From Peribacillus deserti (GTDB taxonomy: Bacteria > Bacillota > Bacilli > Bacillales > DSM-1321), in contig NZ_PGUY01000038.1 of assembly GCF_002863585.1 (NCBI RefSeq), positions 39,805 to 103,804 on the forward strand: DNA of 64,000 bases. The letters are read 5' to 3'. The notes below the pieces were generated by a model. It made no database searches, was not told the origin of the DNA, and was given only the letters and a program-made list of their open reading frames with translations. Of the stretch, positions 9,543-17,531 are shown piece after piece. Position 1 is the stretch's first letter. Each line of letters starts with the position of its first letter. The translations under genes were made by a program, and so were the position numbers.

Positions 9543-9920
9543 TTAAACTTGTACTTCACTCATAAATGCATGAGTATTACCTTCTGTATCTTTAAAAAAT
9601 ACCATCCATGTTTCTGTTTGTCCCATTTTCGCTACAACATGTGGTTCATCGATAAAGATAACTTCTTTACCTACTAAGCGCTCATAGGTATCTTTAATAT
9701 TAGCGACTTGAAAATAAATAACCGAACTTGAATGGGCAAATTCCTCTTTTTCTGGAAGTGTTAACATGAGCCGCAGGCCATCGCATTCAAAAAATGCCAT
9801 AATATCCGTGTTAAATAATAGAGAGAGTCCTAGTTTATCTTTATAAAAATCCAGTGCCCTATTTATATCTTTTACAGGTATTCCAATTTGCCCAACATTC
9901 TTAATCATTGTAGTATCCAT
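9543..9920 (-). CDS. VOC-family (glyoxalase/bleomycin-resistance fold) protein
   Basis: 125-residue vicinal-oxygen-chelate protein of two beta-alpha-beta-beta-beta units: an N-terminal GQIGIPVKDINRALDFYKDKLGL module and a C-terminal module ending with MVFFKDTEGNTHAFM. The Glu-containing FFECDG strand fits a metal-ligand position. AAGGGAG precedes the ATG. Substrate cannot be read from the sequence; such proteins act as lyases, dioxygenases or drug-binding resistance proteins. It is the first gene of the accessory block, oriented toward rlmH and possibly served by the AraC regulator upstream. Confidence 0.85.
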   Translation of the reverse strand: MDTTMIKNVGQIGIPVKDINRALDFYKDKLGLSLLFNTDIMAFFECDGLRLMLTLPEKEEFAHSSSVIYFQVANIKDTYERLVGKEVIFIDEPHVVAKMGQTETWMVFFKDTEGNTHAFMSEVQV

Positions 9921-9973
9921 AAAAATTTTCTCCCTTCAAATTTCTTACTCCTAATAAGAATAAAGAATCTCAT

Positions 9974-10837
9974 CTATAATTTCTTATCCAATATCACTTT
10001 TTTTCGATATTCTTTAGGAGAAAAACCAACATGTTGCTTAAACATTTTGCTAAAGGATACAGGGTTTTGAAATCCAAGTAAAAAGGTTATATCAGTCATA
10101 TTTTTTTCTGTGTTTGATAATAGTTGCTTTGCTTTTTGTATTCTAAATTCTGAAATATGCTGATGAGGTGTTCTACCATATATTTGATAGTAAGTTCTTA
10201 ATAAATGGTTAGGTGATAAACAAGCAACTCTAGCAACTTCATCTAGTTTTATAGGTTGATTAAAATATGATCTAATATAATCATGTGCAATACTCACCCT
10301 TCTATATAGTTCTTCACGAGTAGTATTACGAATTGCATGTATTGATTCAATTTTTTTATATGTATTAAAGTGTTCATTTAAAATAGAAAACATTATCTTA
10401 TGAAATTGTTCCTCATAGCCAACGGAATCTATATCAAGAGTAGGTAATCTATGTTTAAAAGTTTCCAGTTGAGAGGATAAAGTTTTATTTTTATAATAGG
10501 TTTTTTCAAAAAAACCAATAGAACTTGTATCCTTAAATGGATCGGTTAAAAGACTATCCTGTGTTTCATTTAATGAGTAATAGACTTCTTCTGCAAATCC
10601 ATTTTTAAAGAAAACACAAAAGGATTCTACAATTTTAGTTTCATCAATGGATATTGTGTATGCGCCTTCATTAAGGAGTAGGTATCTACTCTCTTCAACA
10701 GCAAAAAAGCCTTTATTAGTCTTATAATGGGCTTTACCATTGAAGAATGTTTTAATGGATAGTTGACCAATACCCTCCCAGTAAAACCCGTCACTTTTTG
10801 CATGTAACACGAAATTGGTAGAATCATTTTTTGTCAT
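9974..10837 (-). CDS. AraC-family transcriptional regulator
   Basis: 287 aa. The N-terminal part resembles a cupin-like sensing domain (about 15-100); the C-terminal 100 residues are two AraC helix-turn-helix motifs, the first around LDEVARVACLSPNHLLRTY and the second in TDITFLLGFQNPVSFSKMFKQHVGFSPKEYR. It lies 53 bases upstream of the VOC gene on the same strand, so the VOC gene is a likely target. Base composition is AT-richer than the wal region, in keeping with acquired DNA. Confidence 0.9.
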   Translation of the reverse strand: MTKNDSTNFVLHAKSDGFYWEGIGQLSIKTFFNGKAHYKTNKGFFAVEESRYLLLNEGAYTISIDETKIVESFCVFFKNGFAEEVYYSLNETQDSLLTDPFKDTSSIGFFEKTYYKNKTLSSQLETFKHRLPTLDIDSVGYEEQFHKIMFSILNEHFNTYKKIESIHAIRNTTREELYRRVSIAHDYIRSYFNQPIKLDEVARVACLSPNHLLRTYYQIYGRTPHQHISEFRIQKAKQLLSNTEKNMTDITFLLGFQNPVSFSKMFKQHVGFSPKEYRKKVILDKKL

Positions 10838-10934
10838 AATATAATCTCCATAGGTAACTTATTTTTCTATAGTAATATTATACATAATAATGGGATTTTA
10901 AGTATGTTCATATATATTACCAATGAATTTGGGT

Positions 10935-10954
10935 CATAAGTAAATGAGGTTTTT
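10935..10954 (+). repeat. 20-bp direct repeat, copy 1 (att-like half site)
   Basis: CATAAGTAAATGAGGTTTTT is identical to 13469-13488, where it continues an rlmH-like tail. The bases upstream here (GAATTTGGGT) do not preserve the rlmH codons. The two copies flank the BenE/LysR pair. Confidence 0.65.
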
Positions 10955-10970
10955 ATTCTATACAAAGAAA

Positions 10971-11010
10971 TAAATGACACCTAGACTGCACTATGTCTAG
11001 GTGTCATTTA
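10971..11010. terminator. Strong bidirectional hairpin terminator
   Basis: Perfect 16-base inverted repeat TAAATGACACCTAGAC (10971-10986) and its complement (10995-11010) around an 8-base loop, with TTTT on the plus side and a T-rich flank on the minus side. It lies downstream of the BenE gene on the minus strand. Confidence 0.85.
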
Positions 11011-11049
11011 TTTTGTCATGAGATGTATCCGAGGTCTAAAGAAACGGTG

Positions 11050-12330
11050 TTAGGAAATTTTGTCCTTGCAAAGAGCTTCACTCAAGTTAGTTTCATTGTT
11101 TTGGTCACTTGATTCGGATTTATAAAAATCTTGTTTATCCAAGAACACGGTGGCCAAGGTACCCCCAACCAGACCCCAGAATGGCGCTCCGATATGGAGA
11201 ATAGAGATCCCAGAGATTGTGATTATAAAGGAAAAGAGGGCCCCTGATTTGAATGGACCAGAGAAACTCATTTTCAAAGAGTCAACCAGCACACTAATCA
11301 TGGCGACGCCACCTAGTAATTGAATTAATGAGGCAGGAATGACATGTGGAATTTGCGAAGCTATTGGAGAGAATAGAGCTAATAGACAGGATAATACTCC
11401 TAATACAATAGCAGCGACATACCTATGTTCAAGTTTGCCTGATTCTTTGTTAACAAGTAAGCCCGTCATGGGACCTGCAATACAGGCTGGGTGGCCCCCC
11501 AAAAAAGCATTTATAATGGTACCAATTCCGCTCCAATTGGTCATGGCATTGATCGGTGGACGATAGCCATGGGTCTCTAACATAGCAATCCCTTGGGCAT
11601 TTTGAATGGCAATAACCGTTAAGAGTAATGGAATGACAAGTTCCCCTACAACGGAAAAACTAAATGATGGGATGATAAAATGGGGAATGCCCATTGTTAT
11701 ATGGAGAGGCTGTACAGAAACATTCGGCAAAAATTTAAGACAAAGAATTGCCGCAATGATCGCCCCTAATATAGGCGGAAACTTTTTTGAAAATCGTAAG
11801 AAAAAAGAAAGAGCAAGAAAGACAAGTAACGGGATTCCGTTGAGTAAAGGATTTTTTACAACCGAGCCGATCATTTCAGTTCCGAAAGGGAGTAAGACGC
11901 CTGACACCATCCCCATCATAACTGGCATAGGCAAAACCTTCATCCATTTTGTAACAAGGCCAGATAATCCTAAAAGAAAAATAAGGATCCCGGTTATAAT
12001 ATAGGCTCCTACCACTTGGTTGAAAGAATAATGGGTTAAGCTTGAGCCGACAAGAATGGCTCCAGGTATTGAAAAGGCATAGCCTATGGGTTGTCCATAA
12101 TATAAGGAGACGATGAGCGTTAGGAGTCCCCCCGTTCCATAAATGGCGAAAATCCATGAGCTGGTTATGCTACCAGACAAATGACCTTTTGCAGCAGCTT
12201 GTAAAACAATTAATAATGGTCCTGCTGAACCAAATAGCCAGGCCACAAATCCATTCGATATATTCCCAACCGATAAAAGCTTTGGAAATTGTATGGTATT
12301 TTTTTGAACAACAAAGTCACACTCCTTCAA
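11050..12330 (-). CDS. BenE-family permease (benzoate/H+ symporter type)
   Basis: 426-residue polytopic membrane protein with about 11-12 hydrophobic segments and the BenE landmarks FSIPGAILVGSSL, VLPMPVMMGMVSGVL and GGHPACIAGPMTGLL. BenE proteins import benzoate or related aromatic acids with protons. The reading frame opens at TTG 12330, but the GAAGGAG ribosome site lies just inside it and no good in-frame start follows within 50 bases, so the true start is unclear. It is divergent from a LysR gene with a dyad between them, the usual arrangement for a substrate-controlled permease. Confidence 0.8.
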   Translation of the reverse strand: MKECDFVVQKNTIQFPKLLSVGNISNGFVAWLFGSAGPLLIVLQAAAKGHLSGSITSSWIFAIYGTGGLLTLIVSLYYGQPIGYAFSIPGAILVGSSLTHYSFNQVVGAYIITGILIFLLGLSGLVTKWMKVLPMPVMMGMVSGVLLPFGTEMIGSVVKNPLLNGIPLLVFLALSFFLRFSKKFPPILGAIIAAILCLKFLPNVSVQPLHITMGIPHFIIPSFSFSVVGELVIPLLLTVIAIQNAQGIAMLETHGYRPPINAMTNWSGIGTIINAFLGGHPACIAGPMTGLLVNKESGKLEHRYVAAIVLGVLSCLLALFSPIASQIPHVIPASLIQLLGGVAMISVLVDSLKMSFSGPFKSGALFSFIITISGISILHIGAPFWGLVGGTLATVFLDKQDFYKSESSDQNNETNLSEALCKDKIS

Positions 12331-12339
12331 CTAATGAAT

Positions 12340-12358
12340 TACACTACATCTTAGTGTA
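12340..12358. promoter_or_regulatory. Operator dyad between the BenE and LysR genes
   Basis: TACACTA, five bases, TAGTGTA: a perfect 7-base inverted repeat containing the T-N11-A pattern typical of LysR sites. A second pair, ATACTCA near 12357 and TGAGTAT near 12413, brackets the divergent promoters. Confidence 0.6.
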
Positions 12359-12433
12359 TACTCAATTTATCAATACTTAAAATATCTGTTTTGTCTTTTT
12401 GCTATATCTTTTGAGTATGATGGAGGTTTCATA

Positions 12434-13303
12434 TTGGATATTCGACAGTTAAAATACTTTGTCACTATAGCAGAAGAAGGTAAGATCACGACCGCTGCAA
12501 AGAAATTAAATATTGCTCAACCCCCTTTGAGCAGACAACTCAAACAAATGGAAGAAGAGCTAGGCGTCATTTTATTTGATCGAGATAACAAAAGTCTTAA
12601 TTTAACCTTGGAGGGGGAAAGATTACTTCTTCGAGCAAAAGAACTTTTAAATAAACTTGATGAAACAATGGTTGAAGTTCAAGAATTGAGGAAAGACGCC
12701 AGTGGGATTTTATCTGTTGGATCCAATCTTTATTGTGCATCTTTAATTCTTTCTAAGGTGGTAGATATTCGTGAGAAAAATCCTGGCCTTACTTTCAAAG
12801 TATGGGAAGGTGAAACGATTCATCTCATAAAAATGTTATCTAAACGTCAGATTGAGATTGCGATAACAAATAGTCCAATAACAGAAAAAAGTATCTCTCA
12901 AATGACATTGAAAAGTGACCCATATGTGCTTGTTTTACCTGAAAAATGGATGTGGAATGGATCAGAACAATGCAGGTTAGAGGAAATTATCGATTTGCCA
13001 TTGATTCTTCTACGACCAAACTATGGTTTAGGTGCGTATGGACAAATTGTCAATGAATTTCAACGGTTAGATTTAGAACCAAATATACTGTGCGAATGTC
13101 AGGATTTAATTATGTTACTTGGCCTCGTTTCATCGGGGTTTGGTGCAACGATCTTACCACTGTCGTTATTATCCCTCCATTCATTGGGAGGATTGAGAGT
13201 CATTCAGCTAAAGGATCAGACCTTAATATCTGAACCTAAAGTAATTTGGAGGAAGAATAGTTACTTATCAAAAGCAGCAAAAGAATTTTTAAATCTTTTT
13301 TAG
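12434..13303 (+). CDS. LysR-family transcriptional regulator
   Basis: 289 aa. N-terminal winged helix (MDIRQLKYFVTIAEEGKITTAAKKLNIAQPPLSRQL) followed by a periplasmic-binding-like effector domain (about 90-285). The start is TTG at 12434, seven bases after GGAGG; no ATG is suitably placed. Divergent from the BenE permease, it likely activates that gene in response to its aromatic or organic acid substrate. It is the last gene before the rlmH-like repeat at 13454. Confidence 0.92.
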   Translation: MDIRQLKYFVTIAEEGKITTAAKKLNIAQPPLSRQLKQMEEELGVILFDRDNKSLNLTLEGERLLLRAKELLNKLDETMVEVQELRKDASGILSVGSNLYCASLILSKVVDIREKNPGLTFKVWEGETIHLIKMLSKRQIEIAITNSPITEKSISQMTLKSDPYVLVLPEKWMWNGSEQCRLEEIIDLPLILLRPNYGLGAYGQIVNEFQRLDLEPNILCECQDLIMLLGLVSSGFGATILPLSLLSLHSLGGLRVIQLKDQTLISEPKVIWRKNSYLSKAAKEFLNLF

Positions 13304-13759
13304 ACACTAAAATTATTTACTCAAAAGTAAAAGACTTCAACGTTGAAAAATGGCAAATAAAATGAAACAGGTATTAGTTTTGACTGTGGTAAAGTAGATC
13401 ATTAAATGAAAAATAAAATATATTCATGGTTTTATAACATCATTTAGATTCGTTACGGAGAACCGTACCATAAGTAAATGAGGTTTTTTCGATAAATTTT
13501 ATGGAGAGGTGCCGTTTTGTTATCTGATTAGCTGTATGAACATTCATTGGGTGAATAGTTGTTTTTACTCCTGCAATGAATTTGCTTTTTTGTTCAATCA
13601 GGATATCTTATCAAGCTGAAGAAAATCTTGATTGAACAAATATAAAAAATGATTGGAGTCCTCTTATATGCATAGTTTTACTTACTTTTAATATTCTCCT
13701 TTAATCACAAAAAACGAGCCGCGAATTGTTCCAGCTAGTTTAGTTCTGCCTGGCAAACT
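13304..13759. other. Non-coding junction carrying the att2 repeat
   Basis: No gene. It holds the rlmH-tail copy at 13454-13488 and a perfect 11-base inverted repeat, TTGTTCAATCA at 13590-13600 and its complement at 13629-13639. Confidence 0.5.
13454..13488 (+). repeat. rlmH-tail duplication, second attachment site (att2)
   Basis: TACGGAGAACCGTACCAT at 13454-13471, then AAG and TAA, spells Y-G-E-P-Y-H-K-stop, the RlmH C-terminus, with no rlmH gene in front of it. Bases 13469-13488 are identical to 10935-10954. Orientation is the same as rlmH, as expected for the far end of an SCC-like insertion. Confidence 0.65.
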
Positions 13760-14400
13760 TAAACTTTCCTTCTAATTCCTTTGGTATCTCCATACCCTTG
13801 AGAAAGCTTAAAACCAACGGCCCGCTTCTTAGTGTCATCAACCGTATACATGAGAAAGACCATCCTCATAAAAGACTTTGGCCATATTGATATTTTCCAC
13901 CTGAAAACGCGACGTTTCTAATGGTTTGGCCGCAAACTCAATATCACGTTCTTCTTTCAAAAATCGGTTCACATAATCAAGTGTCTCGCAGGACGCTAGC
14001 TGGTACAACCGTAAAGTCATGCTTGTATTTGTTCATATAGCAGCGGGCATCATTAGCACGTAAACCAGCAAGAGTTTCTGTGACAGGTGAAGACTCTAAA
14101 TCAACCGTAGACACATTTTTAAAATCTACAATATAGGACAATTCCATCCCTCCAGTTATCTCTTTATTTCCTAACAACAAGTATCCACATTTCTCCAAAT
14201 ACTAAGCCGTTACGCTGCCCCATCACAACCCTTGCATTTGGCCCGCCAACATAGGCAAAATTCTTTGCTTCTGGCAAGACTTGACCAAAAGCAATACCAG
14301 TAAGCATATTACTCAATGTATCAGCGGTCACTGCTTCCCCTTTTACAACGAGGTATTCTCCACACTTGGTGACATAACAGAGAAAGTTACATTTAATAAA
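13760..14400 (-). pseudogene. Multiply frameshifted gene remnant, family not recognised
   Basis: Read on the minus strand, protein-like sequence runs through at least three frames. From about 14395 it reads KGEAVTADTLSNMLTGIAF and later GGPNARVVMGQRNGLVFGE. After a shift comes GGMELSYIVDF and ESSPVTETLAGLRANDARC. After another shift comes ETLDYVNRFLKEERD, and finally YTVDDTKKRAVGFKLSQGYG. Each piece is coherent and the order is colinear, so this is one decayed gene, not chance frames. I do not recognise the family. Confidence 0.55.
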
Positions 14401-14411
14401 TAAAATTCTTG

Positions 14412-14445
14412 AGGTCAGTTTTCTTTATAGGAAACTGACCTTTTT
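14412..14445 (+). terminator. Hairpin terminator
   Basis: Stem AGGTCAGTTT / AAACTGACCT, ten-base loop, TTTTT tail. No intact plus-strand gene precedes it, so it may be a leftover from a lost gene. Confidence 0.6.
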
Positions 14446-14739
14446 AATTGGCACAACTACTTCTATTTTTACATTGACCGGCCATAAATAGAGGCGGCTG
14501 GTTTTAACAATACAGACACGAACTTACGTACACTGACCAATAACCCCAGCATAAGGAACTTTAATCCTTTTTTTGTAAAAGCTCTAATTTATGGACAAAC
14601 ATTGAAGTATGTAAAGTCTCTAGACTGTTTTCAACCACAGATGATTTTTTCTTCCATCATTGTATTTCGGACAGAATGAGAATTTTTTTTTTCGGAATAA
14701 TACTATTGATTGAATTTTAATACATGGAGGGTGAAATGA
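14446..14739. other. Leader of the coat/adhB operon
   Basis: No gene seen. The promoter of the sporulation operon must lie here; I see no consensus clear enough to name a sigma factor. Confidence 0.3.
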
Positions 14740-15006
14740 ATGGATAATCAAAAATTAGCTGCCCATGAGTCCTTGGACTTACATGAAGTCATTAATTTTA
14801 AGACGCTTTGTGTAGGGAAATCGAAATTAATGCAAGGATTGGTTTTTGATGATGATTTGAGAAATTTAATGAAAAAAGATGTTGAACAATCGATACAAGC
14901 GCTTGGACAGTTACAGGAAGTCTATAAACGAGCACCATTCGAAGCTCCTGTTCCTGAAAACCGCCCAACACCAACAGTAAACTTGAAAGGAGTGCATATG
15001 CATTGA
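14740..15006 (+). CDS. Small spore coat-like protein (YraG/YraE type)
   Basis: 88 aa, mostly helical, starting with [26 protein letters not shown], which corresponds to the N-terminal half of CotF-type coat proteins (helix with metal-like His/Glu spacing). The Pro-rich tail ends in HMH. GGAGGG precedes ATG 14740. The next gene carries the matching CotF half. In B. subtilis two such pairs (yraD/yraE and yraF/yraG) flank adhB; the same plan is seen here. Family is likely; a role in the coat is inferred. Confidence 0.75.
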   Translation: MDNQKLAAHESLDLHEVINFKTLCVGKSKLMQGLVFDDDLRNLMKKDVEQSIQALGQLQEVYKRAPFEAPVPENRPTPTVNLKGVHMH

Positions 15007-15383
15007 ACAATGACTATTTAGACCCAATAAACTCCATACATGTACCTGAGCTTGCAGACACCACTTTTGCTATGGACTTCCTTCTTCGTGCAAAAGAAGG
15101 GGTTCGGAATATTGCTGTGGCATTAACAGAATCCGCGTCACCGGATGTTAGGGCCCTTTTACGGGATCAGCTAATGCAGGGGATTGCGATGCATCAGGAA
15201 ATTACAGAACTTATGATTAATAAAAAGTGGTTCCATCCATACGAACTAAGTGAACAGTATAAACTAGATCAGCTCTCTGCCAATAATACGGTCATGATTG
15301 GCAAAATGAATCTATTCCCTGTGGAGACTAATAGAAAAGGTTTGTTTGCCCAGACACCTGATGAACATTCTGATAAACAATAA
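15003..15383 (+). CDS. CotF-domain spore coat protein (YraF/YraD type)
   Basis: 126 aa with the CotF core: [70 protein letters not shown]. It starts at TTG 15003, overlapping the previous stop as TTGA, with AAAGGAG ten bases upstream. Such proteins are ferritin-like helical bundles packed in the spore coat. It pairs with the gene before it and is duplicated after adhB (16764-17063). Confidence 0.85.
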   Translation: MNNDYLDPINSIHVPELADTTFAMDFLLRAKEGVRNIAVALTESASPDVRALLRDQLMQGIAMHQEITELMINKKWFHPYELSEQYKLDQLSANNTVMIGKMNLFPVETNRKGLFAQTPDEHSDKQ

Positions 15384-15401
15384 CAAAGGAGGCTGTATAG
15401 A

Positions 15402-16538
15402 ATGAAGGCTGTAACGTATCAAGGCATTAAAAACGTTGAAGTGAAGGAAGTTGAAGACCCGAAGATTCAAAAGCCTGATGATATGATCATTAGAGTAACC
15501 AGTTCAGCTATCTGTGGTTCCGATCTACATCTAATACATGGGATGATTCCTAATCTGCAGGAAAACTATGTCATTGGTCATGAGCCAATGGGAATCGTTG
15601 AAGAGGTGGGACCAGAGGTTACGAAGCTGAAAAAAGGTGACCGTGTAATTATTCCATTTAACATTGCATGTGGTGAATGCTTTTACTGCCAAAACCATTT
15701 GGAAAGCCAATGTGATAATTCCAATGAAAACGGAGATATGGGAGGATTTTTCGGTTATGCAGGAATAACTGGCGGTCACCCAGGAGGGCAGGCAGAATAT
15801 TTGCGGGTGCCTTTTGCTAACTTTACTCATTTCAAAATCCCTGAGTCGGTTGAAGAACCTGATGAAAAGCTTGCAGTTATTGCGGATGCGATGACTACTG
15901 CATTTTGGACTGTTGACAATGCGGGGGTAAAGAAGGGAGATACAGTTATTGTTCTGGGCTGCGGTCCGGTAGGACTTTTTGCACAAAAATTTTGCTGGTT
16001 AAAAGGTGCAAAACGTGTGATCGCCGTTGATTATGTGGACTATCGTTTACAGCATGCGAAACGTACGAACAACGTGGAAATCGTAAATTTTGAACAATAT
16101 GAGAATACAGGCATGCATCTGAAAGAAATCACTAAGGGTGGAGCAGATGTTGTCATTGATGCGGTAGGCATGGATGGAAAAATGACTGATATGGAATTCC
16201 TTGCAAGCGGCCTCAAACTGCATGCCGGAGCATTTAGTGCGTTTATCATTGCTTCACAGGCCGTTCGAAAAGGCGGGACAATCCAAGTTACAGGTGTTTA
16301 TGGCGGAAAATATAATGGATTCCCAATGGGTGATATTATGAACCGCAATGTTACCATCAAGACGGGACAAGCCCCTGTCATCCACTATATGCCATATATG
16401 TTTGAATTAGTCCAAACAGGCAAAATTGATCCGGGAGATGTAGTGACTCATGTTCTACCGCTCAGTGAAGCCAAGCATGCTTACGAAATCTTTGACACCA
16501 AAATGGATAATTGTATAAAAGTCATATTGAAACCATAA
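15402..16538 (+). CDS. adhB: Zinc-dependent alcohol dehydrogenase AdhB
   Basis: 378-residue medium-chain dehydrogenase, glutathione-independent formaldehyde-dehydrogenase-like. Catalytic zinc ligands: Cys in SAICGSDLHLIHG and the GHEPMGIVEEVG motif. Structural zinc loop: CGECFYCQNHLESQC. NAD-binding Rossmann motif VLGCGPVGLFAQ. Oxidises an alcohol with NAD(P). It sits between two coat-protein pairs exactly as B. subtilis adhB sits between yraDE and yraFG, so expression during sporulation is likely. Confidence 0.92.
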   Translation: MKAVTYQGIKNVEVKEVEDPKIQKPDDMIIRVTSSAICGSDLHLIHGMIPNLQENYVIGHEPMGIVEEVGPEVTKLKKGDRVIIPFNIACGECFYCQNHLESQCDNSNENGDMGGFFGYAGITGGHPGGQAEYLRVPFANFTHFKIPESVEEPDEKLAVIADAMTTAFWTVDNAGVKKGDTVIVLGCGPVGLFAQKFCWLKGAKRVIAVDYVDYRLQHAKRTNNVEIVNFEQYENTGMHLKEITKGGADVVIDAVGMDGKMTDMEFLASGLKLHAGAFSAFIIASQAVRKGGTIQVTGVYGGKYNGFPMGDIMNRNVTIKTGQAPVIHYMPYMFELVQTGKIDPGDVVTHVLPLSEAKHAYEIFDTKMDNCIKVILKP

Positions 16539-16552
16539 GAAGGAGGTTTATC

Positions 16553-16750
16553 ATGAATTACGCCTTACATGAAGTTCTTGAGGTCCATGAAATGGCTGTA
16601 TTTAAGACCACTTGTTTAACTAAGTCCAAAACTATGAAAGCCCTGGTTACGGATGAAAGGCTACAAGGTATTATGCAGCAGGACATTGATGTGTCCAGTA
16701 GACAGTTACAGGAATATGCTTCTATTTTATCTAACGCAAAGCAGCAGTGA
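16553..16750 (+). CDS. Small spore coat-like protein (second copy)
   Basis: 65 aa, MNYALHEVLEVHEMAVFKTTCLTKSKTMKALVTDERL: clearly related to the 14740 gene (shared H-E-x-L-x-x-H-E and FKTxCxxKSKxMxxLV pattern). AAGGAGG lies eight bases before ATG 16553; a longer frame from 16511 overlaps adhB and has no ribosome site. It lacks the Pro-rich tail of its paralogue. Confidence 0.8.
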   Translation: MNYALHEVLEVHEMAVFKTTCLTKSKTMKALVTDERLQGIMQQDIDVSSRQLQEYASILSNAKQQ

Positions 16751-16763
16751 GGAGATGAATAAT

Positions 16764-17063
16764 ATGAATCCAATTATTGAAAATTTAACTGGCATGAATG
16801 CACTCTCTGACCAAGTAATTGCCATGGATTTATTGATTTCAGCAAAAAGCGGAGTCAGGAATTATGCAATGGCAGTTACCGAATCAGGCACACCTGAAGT
16901 GAAAGAAATCCTAACCCGCCATTTAGTGGAGGCGATTGATATGCATGAGCAAATCTCTGCTTATTTGACAGAAAAAGGATACTACCACGCTTGGAATCCG
17001 AATGAACAATTCAATTTAGATGTTCAAAATATCAATACAGCATTAAATTTACCAACTCTATAA
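16764..17063 (+). CDS. CotF-domain spore coat protein (second copy)
   Basis: 99 aa, related along its length to 15003-15383 (DLLISAKSGVRNYAMAVTESGTPEVKEILTRHL, DMHEQISAYLTEKGYYHAW). Start chosen at ATG 16764, nine bases after GAGGAG; an ATG at 16755 is too close. The gene is the last of the five-gene operon and is followed by a strong terminator. Confidence 0.87.
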   Translation: MNPIIENLTGMNALSDQVIAMDLLISAKSGVRNYAMAVTESGTPEVKEILTRHLVEAIDMHEQISAYLTEKGYYHAWNPNEQFNLDVQNINTALNLPTL

Positions 17064-17065
17064 AC

Positions 17066-17103
17066 AATGAAAGGAGGCTGACCCTTAGCCTCCTTTCATT
17101 TTG
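17066..17103 (+). terminator. Terminator of the coat/adhB operon
   Basis: Fourteen-base perfect stem AATGAAAGGAGGCT with its complement around a 7-base loop, three bases after the stop. Confidence 0.88.
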
Positions 17104-17167
17104 ACTTACATTCGATTTTCACTGTCAGTTATATATGCCATGGTTCATCGCACAAATAAACTGGCAT

Positions 17168-17434
17168 ACTCAAAGTATGTGCCGCAAGGGGAACTGTTAC
17201 GACAACGGTTATAGAGAATTTCTTGGGTATCCTGAAATCCGAACTGCTCTATCTTAAGAAATTTGAAAGTGTAGAACACTGCTTTAAGTTCGAACTTGAA
17301 AAATATATAGAATCCTATAATCACAAACGTATCAAGGCAAAACTAAAAGGCCTGAGCCCGGTTCAGTACCGAGTTTAGACCTTGCAAGCTGCCTAACCTG
17401 AGTTAACCTGTCTAACTTTATGGGGTCACTTCAG
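17168..17434 (+). mobile_element. Remnant of an IS3-family insertion sequence (IS150-like)
   Basis: C-terminal part of an OrfB transposase: TQSMCRKGNCYDNG up to about 17209, then after a frameshift ENFLGILKSELLYLKKFESVEHC, and finally NHKRIKAKLKGLSPVQYRV with a stop at 17376-17378. These contain the DDE-domain end typical of the IS3 family. About 30 bases after the stop lies TGTCTAACTTTATGGGGTCA, the usual right-end inverted repeat of this group. The 5' three quarters of the element are gone. Confidence 0.8.
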
Positions 17435-17467
17435 ATCAGCAGCCGGCTTTATATTTAAATCCAATTG

Positions 17468-17480
17468 CAATTATCGAGTA
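17468..17480 (+). repeat. 13-bp direct repeat, copy 1
   Basis: CAATTATCGAGTA, repeated in the same orientation at 24175-24187. The two copies bracket the dehydrogenase/flavin enzyme cluster. Confidence 0.4.
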
Positions 17481-17531
17481 ACCCGTTTATCGGGAAACCT
17501 CATTGTTTTTATACTCTCTACAAACAGGTTT

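Noticed and set aside
11606..12004. Plus-strand frame of 132 codons within the BenE gene
   Set aside because: Shadow of the well-supported permease on the other strand.
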